Assembly (NCBI RefSeq): GCF_000336815.1
Contig: NZ_AOLG01000028.1
Coordinates: 69,188-133,187 of the forward strand
DNA from: Haloferax prahovense DSM 18310
Lineage (GTDB): Archaea > Halobacteriota > Halobacteria > Halobacteriales > Haloferacaceae
DNA length: 64,000 nucleotides
Direction of reading: 5' to 3'
The notes below the pieces were generated by a model that was given only the letters and a program-made list of their open reading frames with translations, did no database searches and was not told the origin of the DNA. The translations under genes and the position numbers were made by a program. Shown here one piece after another: positions 1 through 9,343 of this stretch (positions are counted from its first letter, which is position 1; every line of letters starts with the position of its first letter).

Positions 1-1986
1 GAGCGTCCCGTCGGCTCCGACCGTCCCGCCCCACGCCGGAGGCACGACGACGGTGCTCTCGTGCTGTTCGAGGATGGCCGGCCCCTCGACGGTCGTCCTC
101 GCGCCGAGGCCGTCGCGGTCGTAGACGGGCGTCTCTCGGAACTCGCCGTCGAAGAAGGCCTCGCGGGTGTCCTTGCGGGCGTCGCCGCCGCCGCGGTAGG
201 TCACGTCGAGCGGGTCGCGCTCGACCACGGCGGTCGCCCGGACGTTGACGAGTTCGACCGGATCGTCGAGGCGGTAGCCGTAGGCGCCCTCGTGGGCCCC
301 GTGGAACCGCGCTTCGACCGCCTCGGCGTCGAACGTCTCGCCGACGGGGACGGTCAGTTCGAAGCTCTGACCGACGTACCGGAGGTCGGCGGCGCGCCGG
401 ACCGCCGCGTCGTCGGGGTCGGCCACGTCTTCGAGCGTGTCGGCTTCGAGGTCGGCGTAGGCGGCGTCGACCGCCCCGGCATCGAGGCCGGAGAGGGGTC
501 GGCGGAGCGTCCGCACCGAGTCGTGTTTCTGGTCGGCCGCGAGCAGGCCGTACGCCGAGAGGACACCGCAGGCCCGCGGGACCACCACGGTCTCGATGTC
601 GAGGCTCTCGGCGAGGGCGGCGGCGTGCATCGGCCCGGCACCGCCGAAGGCGACGAGGCCGAACTGCCGCGGGTCGCGGCCGCGCTCGACCGTCACGGCC
701 CGAATCGCCCGCGTCATGTTGGCGTTGGCGACGCGGTAGACGCCGCGGGCGGCCGCGAGCGCGTCGTCCAGACCGGCCTCGTCAGCGAGCCCGGAGAGCG
801 CGTCGCGGGCGGCGTCCACGTCGAGGGAGAGTTCGCCGCCGAGGGCGGAACTGCCGCCGATGTAGCCGAGGACGACGTTCGCGTCGGTCACGGTCGGTTC
901 GGTCCCGCCGCGGCCGTAGCAGGCCGGGCCGGGGTTCGCGCCCGACGAGCGCGGCCCGACGCGGAGCGCGTTGCCCGAGTCGACCCACGCGACGGACCCG
1001 CCGCCCGCGCCGACGGTGTTCACGTCCACCATCGGCGTCTTGATGGGCCGGCCGTTGATTTCGGCGTCAGTGGTCCGCTCGACCTCGCCGTCGCGGACGA
1101 GGCTCACGTCGCTGGAGGTGCCGCCCATGTCGAAGGTGACGAGCCCCGCGAGGTCGTCGGCGGAGTCGGTCGCGGTCTCCGCCGCGCCGACGACGCCCGC
1201 GGCCGGGCCGGACATCGTGGTCGTCACGGCGTGCTCGCGCACGGTCGAGGCCGGGGCGATGCCGCCGTTGGCCTGCATGATTTTGGGAACCGGGACGCCG
1301 AGGTCCGCGGCCCGCGATTCGAGGCGGCCGAGATAGCTGTCGATAGCGGGCGTCACGTAGGCGTCGACCGCGGTGGTCGAGGTACGCTCGAACTCGCGGA
1401 ACTCGGCGAGCACCTCGTGGGAGGCGGAGACCGGCGCGTCGAGTTCCTCGCGGAGCACGTCGGCGACGACGCGCTCGTTTTCGGGGTGCTGGTAGGCGTG
1501 TAAGAGCGAGACGGCGACGCTCTCAGCGCCGCAGTCGCGGATGTCGTCGGCCAGCGCGCGGACCTCGCGCTCGTCGACTTCGGTCTGAATGCCTTCGACC
1601 GTCGCGCGCTCCGTCACCTCGAACCGACGGCGTCGCGGGACGAGTGGGTCGGGCTTGTCCGCGGTCACGTCGTAGAGGTCGGGGCGGGCCTGTCGGCCGA
1701 TTTCGAGCACGTCGCGGAAGCCCTCGGTGGTGACGAGCGCGGTCTTCGCGCCGTCGTCTTCGAGGAGCGCGTTCACGGAGACGGTCATCGCGTGGGTGAA
1801 CGCGTCGACCTCGGCCGGGTCGACGCCGGCGTCGTCGCAGGCCTTCTCGATGCCGCGGACGACGCCGACGCTCTGGTCGTCCGTGCTCGGGACCTTCGCG
1901 GTGACGAGGCGGCCCTCGGGGGTCAAAAGCGCCACGTCGGTGAAGGTGCCGCCGACGTCGACGCCGATTCGTGTCTCGGAGTCCAT
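1..1986 (-). CDS. hyuA: Hydantoinase/oxoprolinase family protein, subunit A (partial, runs off left edge)
   Basis: 662 codons are visible from an ATG at 1986 and the frame is still open at base 1, so the C-terminus is missing. The N-terminus has the ASKHA phosphate loop GVDVGGTFTDVAL, and a second glycine-rich motif TFDMGGTSSDVSLV lies near residue 285. Both are typical of HyuA/OplA enzymes, which cleave hydantoins or 5-oxoproline with ATP hydrolysis, normally with a HyuB partner (not visible here). The start overlaps the stop of the Nramp-like gene by one base, so the two are co-transcribed. The family is clear; the substrate (hydantoin, N-methylhydantoin or oxoproline) cannot be read from sequence. 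Confidence 0.9.
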   Translation of the reverse strand, partial: MDSETRIGVDVGGTFTDVALLTPEGRLVTAKVPSTDDQSVGVVRGIEKACDDAGVDPAEVDAFTHAMTVSVNALLEDDGAKTALVTTEGFRDVLEIGRQARPDLYDVTADKPDPLVPRRRRFEVTERATVEGIQTEVDEREVRALADDIRDCGAESVAVSLLHAYQHPENERVVADVLREELDAPVSASHEVLAEFREFERTSTTAVDAYVTPAIDSYLGRLESRAADLGVPVPKIMQANGGIAPASTVREHAVTTTMSGPAAGVVGAAETATDSADDLAGLVTFDMGGTSSDVSLVRDGEVERTTDAEINGRPIKTPMVDVNTVGAGGGSVAWVDSGNALRVGPRSSGANPGPACYGRGGTEPTVTDANVVLGYIGGSSALGGELSLDVDAARDALSGLADEAGLDDALAAARGVYRVANANMTRAIRAVTVERGRDPRQFGLVAFGGAGPMHAAALAESLDIETVVVPRACGVLSAYGLLAADQKHDSVRTLRRPLSGLDAGAVDAAYADLEADTLEDVADPDDAAVRRAADLRYVGQSFELTVPVGETFDAEAVEARFHGAHEGAYGYRLDDPVELVNVRATAVVERDPLDVTYRGGGDARKDTREAFFDGEFRETPVYDRDGLGARTTVEGPAILEQHESTVVVPPAWGGTVGADGTL

Positions 1987-3203
1987 CAGAACACCCCCAT
2001 ATCGGCGGCGACCGTATAGAGCGTTCGGAGGCCGAGCCAGACGACGACGAGCGTCACCAGCCCGCCGACGACGTTCTGGAGCGTGGAGTTGGCGTACGAC
2101 CCGAGGATGTCGCGGTCGTTCATCACGTAGATGAGGAAGACGGCGACGATGGGCAAGAGGACGCCGTTGGCGACCTGCGCGAAGACGATGGCCTGCACGG
2201 GGCTGTAGCCGACCGCGGAGAAGACGATGCCGACGAGCAAAATCGAGCCCCAGACGGCGCGGAACTTCGTGGACTTGAGGTCGGTGTCCCAGCCGAGCGC
2301 CCCCGCCGTCGCGTACGCACCGGCCAGCGGGGCGGTCGTCGCGCTGGTGAAGCCCGCGGCGAACAGCCCGATACCGAAGAGCACCTTCGCCTGCGTGCCG
2401 ACGAGGGGTTCGAGCTGTTCGGCCATCGTGCTCACGTTCTGGATGTTCGTTCCGACGGGAAACGCCGCCGCGGCGGTGACGAGAATCGAGATGGTGATGA
2501 ACCCGCCGAGGACGATAGAGAGAATCGTGTCGGCCCGCGACTCGTTCAACTCCTCGGGGCCGGCCCACCGCTCTTGGACGCTCCCGGCGTGGAGAAAGAG
2601 GTTGTAGCCGACGACGGTCGTTCCGATGAGGCCGGTGATGAGGAACGCCGACCCCTCGGGGACGCTCGGGACGAACCCGCGGGCGAGCGCACCGAGGTCG
2701 GGGCCGATGAGGATGGCGTCGATGAGGAAGGAGACAGCCATGACGGAGACGAGTCCGACGAGCGCCTTCTCGATGAGTTTGTACTTGCCGGACCACAGGA
2801 GGACGCCGGCGACGAGGCCCATCGCGGGCCCCCAGAGGTTGGCGCTGATGCCGGTCAAGCCCTCCAGTCCGGCCGCGCCGCCGAGGATGTTCCCGGTCTC
2901 GTAAGCGGCCGTGCCGACGCCGATGGCGCTGACGACGAGGGCGATGCTCAGCCCCGACAGCACGGGGCTATCGAACTGGCTGCGGAGCGCCTCGCCGAGT
3001 CCCTCGCGGGAGACGAGGCCGAGTCGGGCGCTCATCTCCTGGAGGACGATGGTAGCGATAATCGAGAAGGCGATAGTCCAGACGAGCGCGTAGCCGAATC
3101 GCGCGCCCGTCACGCTGGCGGTCGTGACCGTTCCGGGGCCGATGAACGCGGCGGCGACCATCGCGCCCGGACCGATAGATTTCAGACGTTCGATGAAGTT
3201 CAT
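1986..3203 (-). CDS. Nramp-family membrane transporter with non-canonical metal-site motifs
   Basis: A 405-residue protein with about eleven hydrophobic segments. The N-terminal block with GPGAMVAAAFIGPGTVTTAS matches Nramp transmembrane helix 1, but the metal-binding DPGN motif reads GPGT. The helix-6 MPH motif region reads VGYNLFLHAG. The fold is therefore Nramp-like, while the residues that ligate Mn/Fe in classical family members are replaced. It is the first gene of an operon with hyuA, which suggests a role tied to hydantoin or oxoproline metabolism rather than general metal uptake (inference). A GGGAG ribosome-binding sequence lies just before the ATG at 3203. Confidence 0.8.
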   Translation of the reverse strand: MNFIERLKSIGPGAMVAAAFIGPGTVTTASVTGARFGYALVWTIAFSIIATIVLQEMSARLGLVSREGLGEALRSQFDSPVLSGLSIALVVSAIGVGTAAYETGNILGGAAGLEGLTGISANLWGPAMGLVAGVLLWSGKYKLIEKALVGLVSVMAVSFLIDAILIGPDLGALARGFVPSVPEGSAFLITGLIGTTVVGYNLFLHAGSVQERWAGPEELNESRADTILSIVLGGFITISILVTAAAAFPVGTNIQNVSTMAEQLEPLVGTQAKVLFGIGLFAAGFTSATTAPLAGAYATAGALGWDTDLKSTKFRAVWGSILLVGIVFSAVGYSPVQAIVFAQVANGVLLPIVAVFLIYVMNDRDILGSYANSTLQNVVGGLVTLVVVWLGLRTLYTVAADMGVF

Positions 3204-3229
3204 GGTTCTCCCTGTGAGGTGGATTGACG

Positions 3230-3248
3230 TATCAAACTCTGATTGATA
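3230..3248. promoter_or_regulatory. Operator-like palindrome in the Nramp-hyuA promoter
   Basis: TATCAA-N7-TTGATA is a perfect 6-bp inverted repeat. On the minus strand it lies just downstream of a TATA-like GATTTATC, that is between the TATA box and the expected transcription start of the Nramp-hyuA operon. This is a typical repressor position. The neighbouring ribbon-helix-helix gene is an obvious candidate binder, but this is not shown. Confidence 0.45.
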
Positions 3249-3388
3249 AATCCCGGTTGAGAACGTCGTTTACGCCGGGAAGAGTGCGTATGAAGGTGTG
3301 TGAACGAGTATGAAGTCAGCGGCGGGTGTGGACCGGTGACCGGTTCGGGGGACTAGCGACCGGGTCGGGTCCAGGTCGAATGCGACCC

Positions 3389-3934
3389 TCACCGGACCTC
3401 GGTGAGAAGCACTTTCGAGACGCCCTCTTCGACCTCGATATCGAACGGGGACTGCTCGGTGCTGAGCGCGATGAACCGCGACATGAACCACTTGACGGAC
3501 TCGGTAGGAAAGACGACGTGGAAGGTGTCGCCCTCGGAGGCGCGGACCGTGAGAAAGCCACAGAACGACAGCCAATCGAGGAGTTCGCCCAGCGATTCGA
3601 ACCGGTCGCGGTACTCGTGGGCGTGGAACGCCGCCACCCGGTCGACGGCGTCGAGGAACGCGGGGTCCGGGTCGCCGTCGTCGCCCTCCACGTAGTCGAG
3701 AAACGTGTGCAGGAAGTCCACGTCGAGGAGGACGTGCTCGCCGCTCGACAGCATCTGGTGGTAGGCTTCGAGGTTCGGCCCGGCGTCGGTCGTCGCCGCC
3801 TCGAAGTTGGCCGCGTAGAAGACGAGCGCCTCGCGGACGAGTTCGCTCTGCGCCTTGTCGGTCCGACCGGTAAGGCCGTCGAGCGCCGACTGGGCGTCCT
3901 CGTCGAGCGACACCGTGATGCGATTCGTGACCAT
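3389..3934 (-). CDS. Ribbon-helix-helix (CopG/Arc-type) regulator with C-terminal domain
   Basis: 181 residues. The N-terminal ~45 (NRITVSLDEDAQSALDGL, then SELVREALVFYAANF) are a typical ribbon-helix-helix DNA-binding domain with alternating beta-strand residues. Residues ~50-181 form a separate acidic alpha/beta region without a motif I recognise, common in haloarchaeal RHH proteins and possibly for ligand or partner sensing. It lies upstream of the Nramp-hyuA operon on the same strand, with about 185 bp between them. DNA binding is well supported; target and signal are unknown. Confidence 0.8.
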   Translation of the reverse strand: MVTNRITVSLDEDAQSALDGLTGRTDKAQSELVREALVFYAANFEAATTDAGPNLEAYHQMLSSGEHVLLDVDFLHTFLDYVEGDDGDPDPAFLDAVDRVAAFHAHEYRDRFESLGELLDWLSFCGFLTVRASEGDTFHVVFPTESVKWFMSRFIALSTEQSPFDIEVEEGVSKVLLTEVR

Positions 3935-4080
3935 GGGTGTCTAACTCTCGGAGGGGTTCTTAAGGATGTGCGGACGGCCGTCGCGAGCCGCGAACGAGTG
4001 ACGAACCGGGACCAGTCGTCTAAAAAGTGTGAAGATTTTAGAAATTGTAATCGGCGACGCGGGTGTCAGCCGTCGCCCCG
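3935..4080. other. Intergenic region upstream of the RHH regulator gene
   Basis: About 146 bp between the end of the histidine kinase gene and the start of the RHH gene. It holds a short AT-rich stretch near 4020-4050 that could supply the minus-strand RHH promoter. I see no gene in it. Confidence 0.4.
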
Positions 4081-6279
4081 CTATCGCTGGGCGGGCGGTC
4101 TCGCGGCCGTCGCCGACTCGATGAAGACGAACCGCGCGCCCCCGGTCGAACCGTACTCCGCGGCGGGCGTCCAGTCGTGGGCGGCCGCGATTTGCTTGAC
4201 GATGGCGAGGCCGAGACCGCCGCTGCGGCGTTCGCTCACGCCGGCTTCGAAGCACTCGTGGGGGGGCGTGCCGTCGGGGAAGCCCTCGCCGTCGTCCTCG
4301 ACGAAGAACCCGCTTCGGGTCCGGCCGGCCGTCACGACCACGTCCTCGCCGCCGTGGACGACGGCGTTCTCGAACAGGTTTTCGAGGAGCTGTCGGAGTC
4401 TGCTCTCGTCGGCCGCTATCGTCCGCGACGCGCCGCCGTCGGTCCGGTCGAACCGCAGTTCGGCGTCGGCGGTCGGGACCGTCTCCCACGCGCGTTCGGC
4501 CACGCGCCGGAAGTCGAGGGGCTCCGGCTCGGCGACCGCATCACCCTGCGAGGCGAGCGCAGTCAGGTCCGAGAGCAACTCCTCGACCCGGTCGAGGCTC
4601 TGTCCGAGCTTTCGAAGGTCCTCGGCGTCCGCGTCGCCGGGCGACTCGGCGACGATGTCGAAGTAGCCCCGCGCGGTCGCCAGCGGGGTCCGGAGGTCGT
4701 GAGAGACGACGCGCGTGAACTCGCTGAAGCGCTCGTTCTGGCGTTCGAGCAGGCGCTGGCGGGCGTTGTGCTCTGTCACCTCGCGCTGGAAGCCGATGTA
4801 GTTCGTGACGCTCCCGTCGTCGCCGTGGACCGGCGTTATCTCGGACTGGTTCCAAAACGGCGTCCCGTCGCGGCGGTAGTTGAGGAGTTCGACGCTGCAC
4901 GGCTCTTCGTCGGCGATGGCCTCGCGGAACCGCTCGCAGTCCTCTTCGGCGGTGTCCGGTCCCTGCAGGACGCGGTGGTTCTCGCCGAGAACCTCCTCGG
5001 CGTCGTAGCCGGTGAGGTCCTCGAAGGCGTCGTTGGCGTAGACGATGGGACAGTCGTCCTCGCTCGGGCCCGTGATGGTGATGCCGACCGAGGCCTCGTC
5101 GATGGCGCGGCGCATCAGCGACAGTTCGGCCTCTTGCGCCAGTCGCTCGGAGATGTCCCGGAGGATGCCCGTCGTGCCGACGACCTCGCAGCCGTCGTCG
5201 TGTAAGAGCGTGAGGTGACACTCCATGGGCACGCGGTCGCGGCCGTCGCCGTCAGCCGCGAGGAGTTGCGTCTCGAAGGTGAGCCGGTCGGTCTCCGCGC
5301 CGTCGCCGAGCGACGCCCGGAGCGACTCGTAGGTCTCGTAGTCCGCGTCGGGGAGGTACGACGAGAGGTGCGAGCCGAGGACGCGTTCGCGGTCGTGGCC
5401 GACGAGGTCGACGAACGCGTCGTTGACGTACTCGAAGCGGTCGTCGGAGTCGAGCGAGTAAACCGGGTCGCCCGCGGCGCGGATGATGTGCTCGTCGCGG
5501 GCGAGCTCGTCCCGGCGCGCCCGCTCGCCGGAGATATCTCGGAGGATACCGACCGAGCCCCGGAACGCCTCGCCCTCGTAGGGGAGATAACCCATGTGGT
5601 CGCGGCACGGGACTACCTCGCCGTCGGCCGTCCGTATCTCGATTTCGAACTGGGTCGTGTCGGGGCCGCGCGACGAGAGAATCTCCCCGAGTTCGTCGGC
5701 GGCCTTCTGCACGTCTTCGTCGCCTTTCACGAGCTCCGGGCCGCGCCCGAGAATCTCGTCGACGGCGTAGCCCGAGAGGTCCGCGAAGGCGTCGTTGACG
5801 TAGGTGAAGCGGCCGCGCTCGTCGACGACGTAGACGGGGTACCCGAGGGCCTCGAGGACGGTCTCGTAGCGCTCCGCGCGACGGGTCGCCCGGTGTTCCG
5901 AGACGCTGTTTTCGATGCGGTTGACGAGCAGTTCGTACTGCTCGGAGGAGGGCTGTTTCTGCAGGTAGTCGGTGACGCCCGCGGAGATGGCGTCGCTCGC
6001 GACCTCCTCGCTCCCCTTGCCGGTAAAGAGGATAAAGGGGAGCGAGTCGTGTTCCTCGCGGACCGTTTCGAGGAGTTCGACGCCGGTCATCGCCGGCATG
6101 TCGTAGTCGCTGACCACGCAGTCGATATCAGAATCACGAACGATATCGAGCGCGGCCTCGGGGTCAGCACAGGTCGTCACCTCGAACGAAGAGAGCTTTC
6201 GGAGGTACGTCTCGCCGAGGTCCAAGAGCGCCGAATTGTCGTCAACATAGACGATGTGCGGTGATTTCGAGATCGTCAT
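4081..6279 (-). CDS. Hybrid sensor histidine kinase: receiver - three PAS - HisKA - HATPase
   Basis: 732 residues. An N-terminal receiver domain (about 1-125) has acidic pocket residues VDD and a phospho-acceptor Asp at residue 58 in VVSDYDMP. Three PAS/PAC units follow (about 140-510); each PAC ends with an ILRDIS or FQREVTEH type motif. HisKA carries the phospho-acceptor His in VVSHDLRTPLA, and the C-terminal ATPase has an N-box (ENLFENAVVHGG), G1 (VEDDGEGFPDG) and G2 (GLGLAIVKQI). No transmembrane segment is seen, so it is probably a cytoplasmic sensor of redox, light or small ligand. There is no adjacent output gene; stimulus unknown. Confidence 0.92.
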   Translation of the reverse strand: MTISKSPHIVYVDDNSALLDLGETYLRKLSSFEVTTCADPEAALDIVRDSDIDCVVSDYDMPAMTGVELLETVREEHDSLPFILFTGKGSEEVASDAISAGVTDYLQKQPSSEQYELLVNRIENSVSEHRATRRAERYETVLEALGYPVYVVDERGRFTYVNDAFADLSGYAVDEILGRGPELVKGDEDVQKAADELGEILSSRGPDTTQFEIEIRTADGEVVPCRDHMGYLPYEGEAFRGSVGILRDISGERARRDELARDEHIIRAAGDPVYSLDSDDRFEYVNDAFVDLVGHDRERVLGSHLSSYLPDADYETYESLRASLGDGAETDRLTFETQLLAADGDGRDRVPMECHLTLLHDDGCEVVGTTGILRDISERLAQEAELSLMRRAIDEASVGITITGPSEDDCPIVYANDAFEDLTGYDAEEVLGENHRVLQGPDTAEEDCERFREAIADEEPCSVELLNYRRDGTPFWNQSEITPVHGDDGSVTNYIGFQREVTEHNARQRLLERQNERFSEFTRVVSHDLRTPLATARGYFDIVAESPGDADAEDLRKLGQSLDRVEELLSDLTALASQGDAVAEPEPLDFRRVAERAWETVPTADAELRFDRTDGGASRTIAADESRLRQLLENLFENAVVHGGEDVVVTAGRTRSGFFVEDDGEGFPDGTPPHECFEAGVSERRSGGLGLAIVKQIAAAHDWTPAAEYGSTGGARFVFIESATAARPPAQR

Positions 6280-6461
6280 CGGTAGTTATCAAATGGTAAC
6301 TCCCGAGGCGACACATAGGTTCGACCTCTATAGTTAGGGAGCGGTGTGATTTCGGATGTGATAACGATTCGCCAATGGCACGAGGAAAAACAGCTGGTCA
6401 AACCCCGACTTCGGGAAGGACCACCGTGGGATTTTTAACAACAGATTGAACTTTCTAGGGT

Positions 6462-6611
6462 ATGTCCTCCGTTACGAACTCCCTCCCTCGCGTCTCGACG
6501 GACGGCGTCGAACGGTTCCTCACGGCCCTCCTCGCCGGGCTCCGCGGAACGTACGCCCTCGGAGCGGCTACTAGTGGCATCGTCCTCATCGGACTCGTCG
6601 CGAGGCGGTGA
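6462..6611 (+). CDS. Small membrane protein, first gene of the DUF4129/DUF58 operon
   Basis: A 49-codon ORF begins at the ATG at 6462 and ends in TGA 6609-6611. The product has one hydrophobic segment (TYALGAATSGIVLIGLVA) and a basic C-terminus. A TATA-like TTTTTAAC at ~6432 lies about 27 nt before the ATG, consistent with a leaderless transcript. This supports the ORF as a real gene. It sits 24 bp before the DUF4129 gene. Short membrane proteins of this type occur with haloarchaeal DUF58 clusters; function unknown. Confidence 0.6.
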   Translation: MSSVTNSLPRVSTDGVERFLTALLAGLRGTYALGAATSGIVLIGLVARR

Positions 6612-6635
6612 CGACCCGACACAGTCCGCACACCC

Positions 6636-7334
6636 ATGCGTACCTCCCACGTCGCCGCCCTCGCCGTCACCGCGTTCGCGCTCGTCACCCTCGGCCTCGC
6701 CGCGGGGTCGTTCGACGCCGCGAGACCGGATGGACCGGCCGTCTCGGAGTCAGCCGACGGGTCGGTAGCGCTCCGCGAGCAGTCGGGGTCGAGCAGGCAA
6801 TCTGACCGCCCGGACCGACCCTCAGTCGGTCGACTGGTACTCCCAGACGACGGCGTACTCGGCAGTCTCGGGGAGCAGTCGTCACCGGCCGGCGGACTGC
6901 GCTCGCGCCTCGTCGTCGGGGGCGCACTCGTCGTCGGTGCGGTGGTGCTCGTCTTCCGCCGACTCACCGACGACGACGCGCGGGCGTCCGAGACGACGAA
7001 GGAGCGGGGAGGCACGGACCACAAACCGTCGGAACGGAACGCGCCGGCGCCGTCCGACTGGGGCGGCCCGCCGGCGAACGGCGTCTCCCGCGCGTGGTTC
7101 GCGATGGTATCCGCGCTCGGCGCGGCGGCCACCCCGCGACAGACGCCAGCCGAACTCGCCCGCACGGCCGCCGACGCCGGCTTGCCCGCGGGCACGGTCG
7201 GGTCACTCACCGAGCTGTTCCGCGCAGTTCGGTACGGCGGGAAGCGGCCGACCGACGAGCGCGAGCGACGGGCTGAAGACGCGCTCGACGCGCTGCGGCG
7301 AGACGAGAACTGGCCGGGCGGGCGCGAACCGTGA
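6636..7334 (+). CDS. DUF4129 domain membrane protein
   Basis: 232 residues. An N-terminal signal-anchor (HVAALAVTAFALVTLGLAAG) is followed by a low-complexity extracellular stretch and a second membrane segment (~residues 85-108). The cytoplasmic C-terminus (AWFAMVSALGAAATPRQTPA and the YGG motif near residue 200) is the DUF4129 signature usually found at the C-terminus of transglutaminase-like membrane proteins. The stop overlaps the next start by 4 bp, indicating translational coupling. DUF4129 and DUF58 proteins are commonly encoded with MoxR ATPases and suspected of roles in envelope protein maturation, but no MoxR gene is present here. Confidence 0.82.
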   Translation: MRTSHVAALAVTAFALVTLGLAAGSFDAARPDGPAVSESADGSVALREQSGSSRQSDRPDRPSVGRLVLPDDGVLGSLGEQSSPAGGLRSRLVVGGALVVGAVVLVFRRLTDDDARASETTKERGGTDHKPSERNAPAPSDWGGPPANGVSRAWFAMVSALGAAATPRQTPAELARTAADAGLPAGTVGSLTELFRAVRYGGKRPTDERERRAEDALDALRRDENWPGGREP

Positions 7335-9343
7335 GCCGCGCTCGCCGCGGGCTGTTGGTCGTCGGCCTCGCGTCGGGCCTCGTCGGCGTACTGCTCGTCG
7401 CCTCCCCGGGCGTCGCCCGCGGCGTCTCACTCACGGGGGCCGCCCGAACGGTGCCCGTCGCCGTCGTCGGCGTCGCCGCCGCCGCCCTCGCCGCCCGCTC
7501 GCTGTTGGACGCTCGCAGAGGAAACGCCGCGGGCGACGGCGAGAGAAAGGCGACCACCTCAGGCGCGTTCCCCTCGCCGGAGCGTCGTCCGCGCTACGAC
7601 CCGCCGGGGACGGAGTTTGCCCGTCGAGTGGACGCAATCGGGTGGACCGACCGGCGCGACGCGGAGCCGGCGAACCGCCGGGAGCTCCGCGACGACCTCC
7701 GGAACGCGGCGACGAGCGCGCTCTCGCGGGGTTCCGGGCCGAGCCCGAGAGAGGTCGAAAGGCGGCTCCGCGACGGGAGTTGGACGGACGACCCGCTCGC
7801 GTCGGCGTTCTTCGCCGGCGACCTCGTCCCGTCGCTGTCGCTCTCGGGGTACGTCCGCGCGCTGGTCCGCGGCGAGCCGCCGTTCGCTCGTCGGGCGGGT
7901 CGCGCCGCCGCCGCGCTGTCGAAGCGGGCCGGGGCGGGCGACATGACACCGGCCCCGTCGGCAGACGTTCGGGTGGCGTTCGGGGACGAACCCGCCGTGC
8001 GGACGAGCCGATATCTCCCGGACGGCGAGGAGAGCCGCGAACGCGAGTCGGCGACTGACCGGGTCCGCGGCGTGACCGCCGCAGCGCTCGCAGTCGGCGG
8101 GCTCGGAATCGTCACGCTGCGACCGGGGCTGCTCCTCCTCGCGCTGTTCGGAATCACCGTCTCGGGGTACGCCCGCGCGGTCCCGGCCCCGTCGCGGGCG
8201 GTGGCGGTCGAAAGAGCGGTCAGCGACGCCGAACCCGCGGTCGGCGACGAGGTCGAGGTGACCCTTTCGGTTCGGAACGTCGGCGACGCGACGCTCGCGG
8301 ACCTCCGACTCGTCGACGGGGTTCCGCCGGGGCTCGCCGTCGTCGACGGGTCGCCAAAGTTCGCGACCGCGCTCCGACCGGGGAAGCGTGCGAGCGTCAC
8401 GTACACGGTCGAGGCCGCCCGCGGCGACCACGCGTTCGACCCGGCGCTCGTCGTCACGCGCGACGCCCTCGGGGTACGCAAGCGGGAAACGCTCGTCGAC
8501 ACCGAGACGACGGTTTCGTGTCGCCCGCCGGCGCAATCACTTCCGGGTGGCGCTCCCGCGAGAACGACGACGCGAGCGGGGCGGTCGCGGTCGGACGCCC
8601 CGGGGCCGGGCGTCGAGTTCCACTCCGTCAGAGAGTATCGACCGGGTGACCCCCCATCCCGAATCGACTGGAGACGGAAGGCCAAGACGGGGGAGTTCTC
8701 GACGGTGGCGTTTCACGAACACCGACGCCAGCGAGTGCTGGTCGTCGTCGACGCGCGGGCCGAGGCCTACGTCGCATGGGATGGCGGGGGCGATGGCGAC
8801 GGCAACAGCAACGGTGAGCCGGTCGTCCAGCGGGGCGTCGCCGCCGCTGCCGCCCTCGTCTCTCGCTTCCGCTCCGCGGGCGTCCCGGTCGGTCTCGCGG
8901 CGCTCTCACCGCGGTCCTGTCGGTTCCCGCCCGGCCGCGGCGGCGACCACCATCGCCGGCTTCAGGAAGCGCTGGTGGCCAGCCCCGCGCTCGGATGGGT
9001 GCCTCCGGACGGCGAGGTGGACGCGTCCGCGGCGGTTCGCGAGATTCACCGGCGAGTGCGGGCGGACACGCGGGTCGTCTTCGTCTCGCCGCTCTCCGAC
9101 GACGCGAGCGTGACCGCCGCGCGGCGGTTCGACGCACACGGGCACCCCGTTTCGGTTCTCAGCCCGGACCCAGCGGCTCGGACGCGCGCTCGTGGCTACG
9201 AGTCCGGATACGCGTCGCTCGCAAGGGAACGACGGCTGCGGCGGCTTCGAGCGGCCGGTATCCCCGCGAGCGATTGGGACCCGACCGAACCGCTACGGGA
9301 GGTGACGCGCAGTGGTCAAAGCCGTGCCACGACGTCCAGATAG
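7331..9343 (+). CDS. DUF58 domain protein with an extra N-terminal membrane module
   Basis: 670 residues starting at GTG 7331. Residues 1-~55 contain two hydrophobic segments, then a soluble stretch (~90-200) resembling the small membrane proteins usually encoded separately next to DUF58 genes. Residues ~235-285 hold two more membrane helices. A beta-rich domain with VGDEVEVTLSVRNVGDATL follows (~300-400), and the DUF58 signature REYRPGDPPSRIDWRRKAKT lies near 440 with a vWA-like RVLVVVDARA strand after it. In related operons the two halves are usually separate genes, so this looks like a fusion; an internal ATG at about 7942 marks the likely junction. A role in envelope assembly is inferred from family context only. 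Confidence 0.85.
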   Translation: MSRARRGLLVVGLASGLVGVLLVASPGVARGVSLTGAARTVPVAVVGVAAAALAARSLLDARRGNAAGDGERKATTSGAFPSPERRPRYDPPGTEFARRVDAIGWTDRRDAEPANRRELRDDLRNAATSALSRGSGPSPREVERRLRDGSWTDDPLASAFFAGDLVPSLSLSGYVRALVRGEPPFARRAGRAAAALSKRAGAGDMTPAPSADVRVAFGDEPAVRTSRYLPDGEESRERESATDRVRGVTAAALAVGGLGIVTLRPGLLLLALFGITVSGYARAVPAPSRAVAVERAVSDAEPAVGDEVEVTLSVRNVGDATLADLRLVDGVPPGLAVVDGSPKFATALRPGKRASVTYTVEAARGDHAFDPALVVTRDALGVRKRETLVDTETTVSCRPPAQSLPGGAPARTTTRAGRSRSDAPGPGVEFHSVREYRPGDPPSRIDWRRKAKTGEFSTVAFHEHRRQRVLVVVDARAEAYVAWDGGGDGDGNSNGEPVVQRGVAAAAALVSRFRSAGVPVGLAALSPRSCRFPPGRGGDHHRRLQEALVASPALGWVPPDGEVDASAAVREIHRRVRADTRVVFVSPLSDDASVTAARRFDAHGHPVSVLSPDPAARTRARGYESGYASLARERRLRRLRAAGIPASDWDPTEPLREVTRSGQSRATTSR

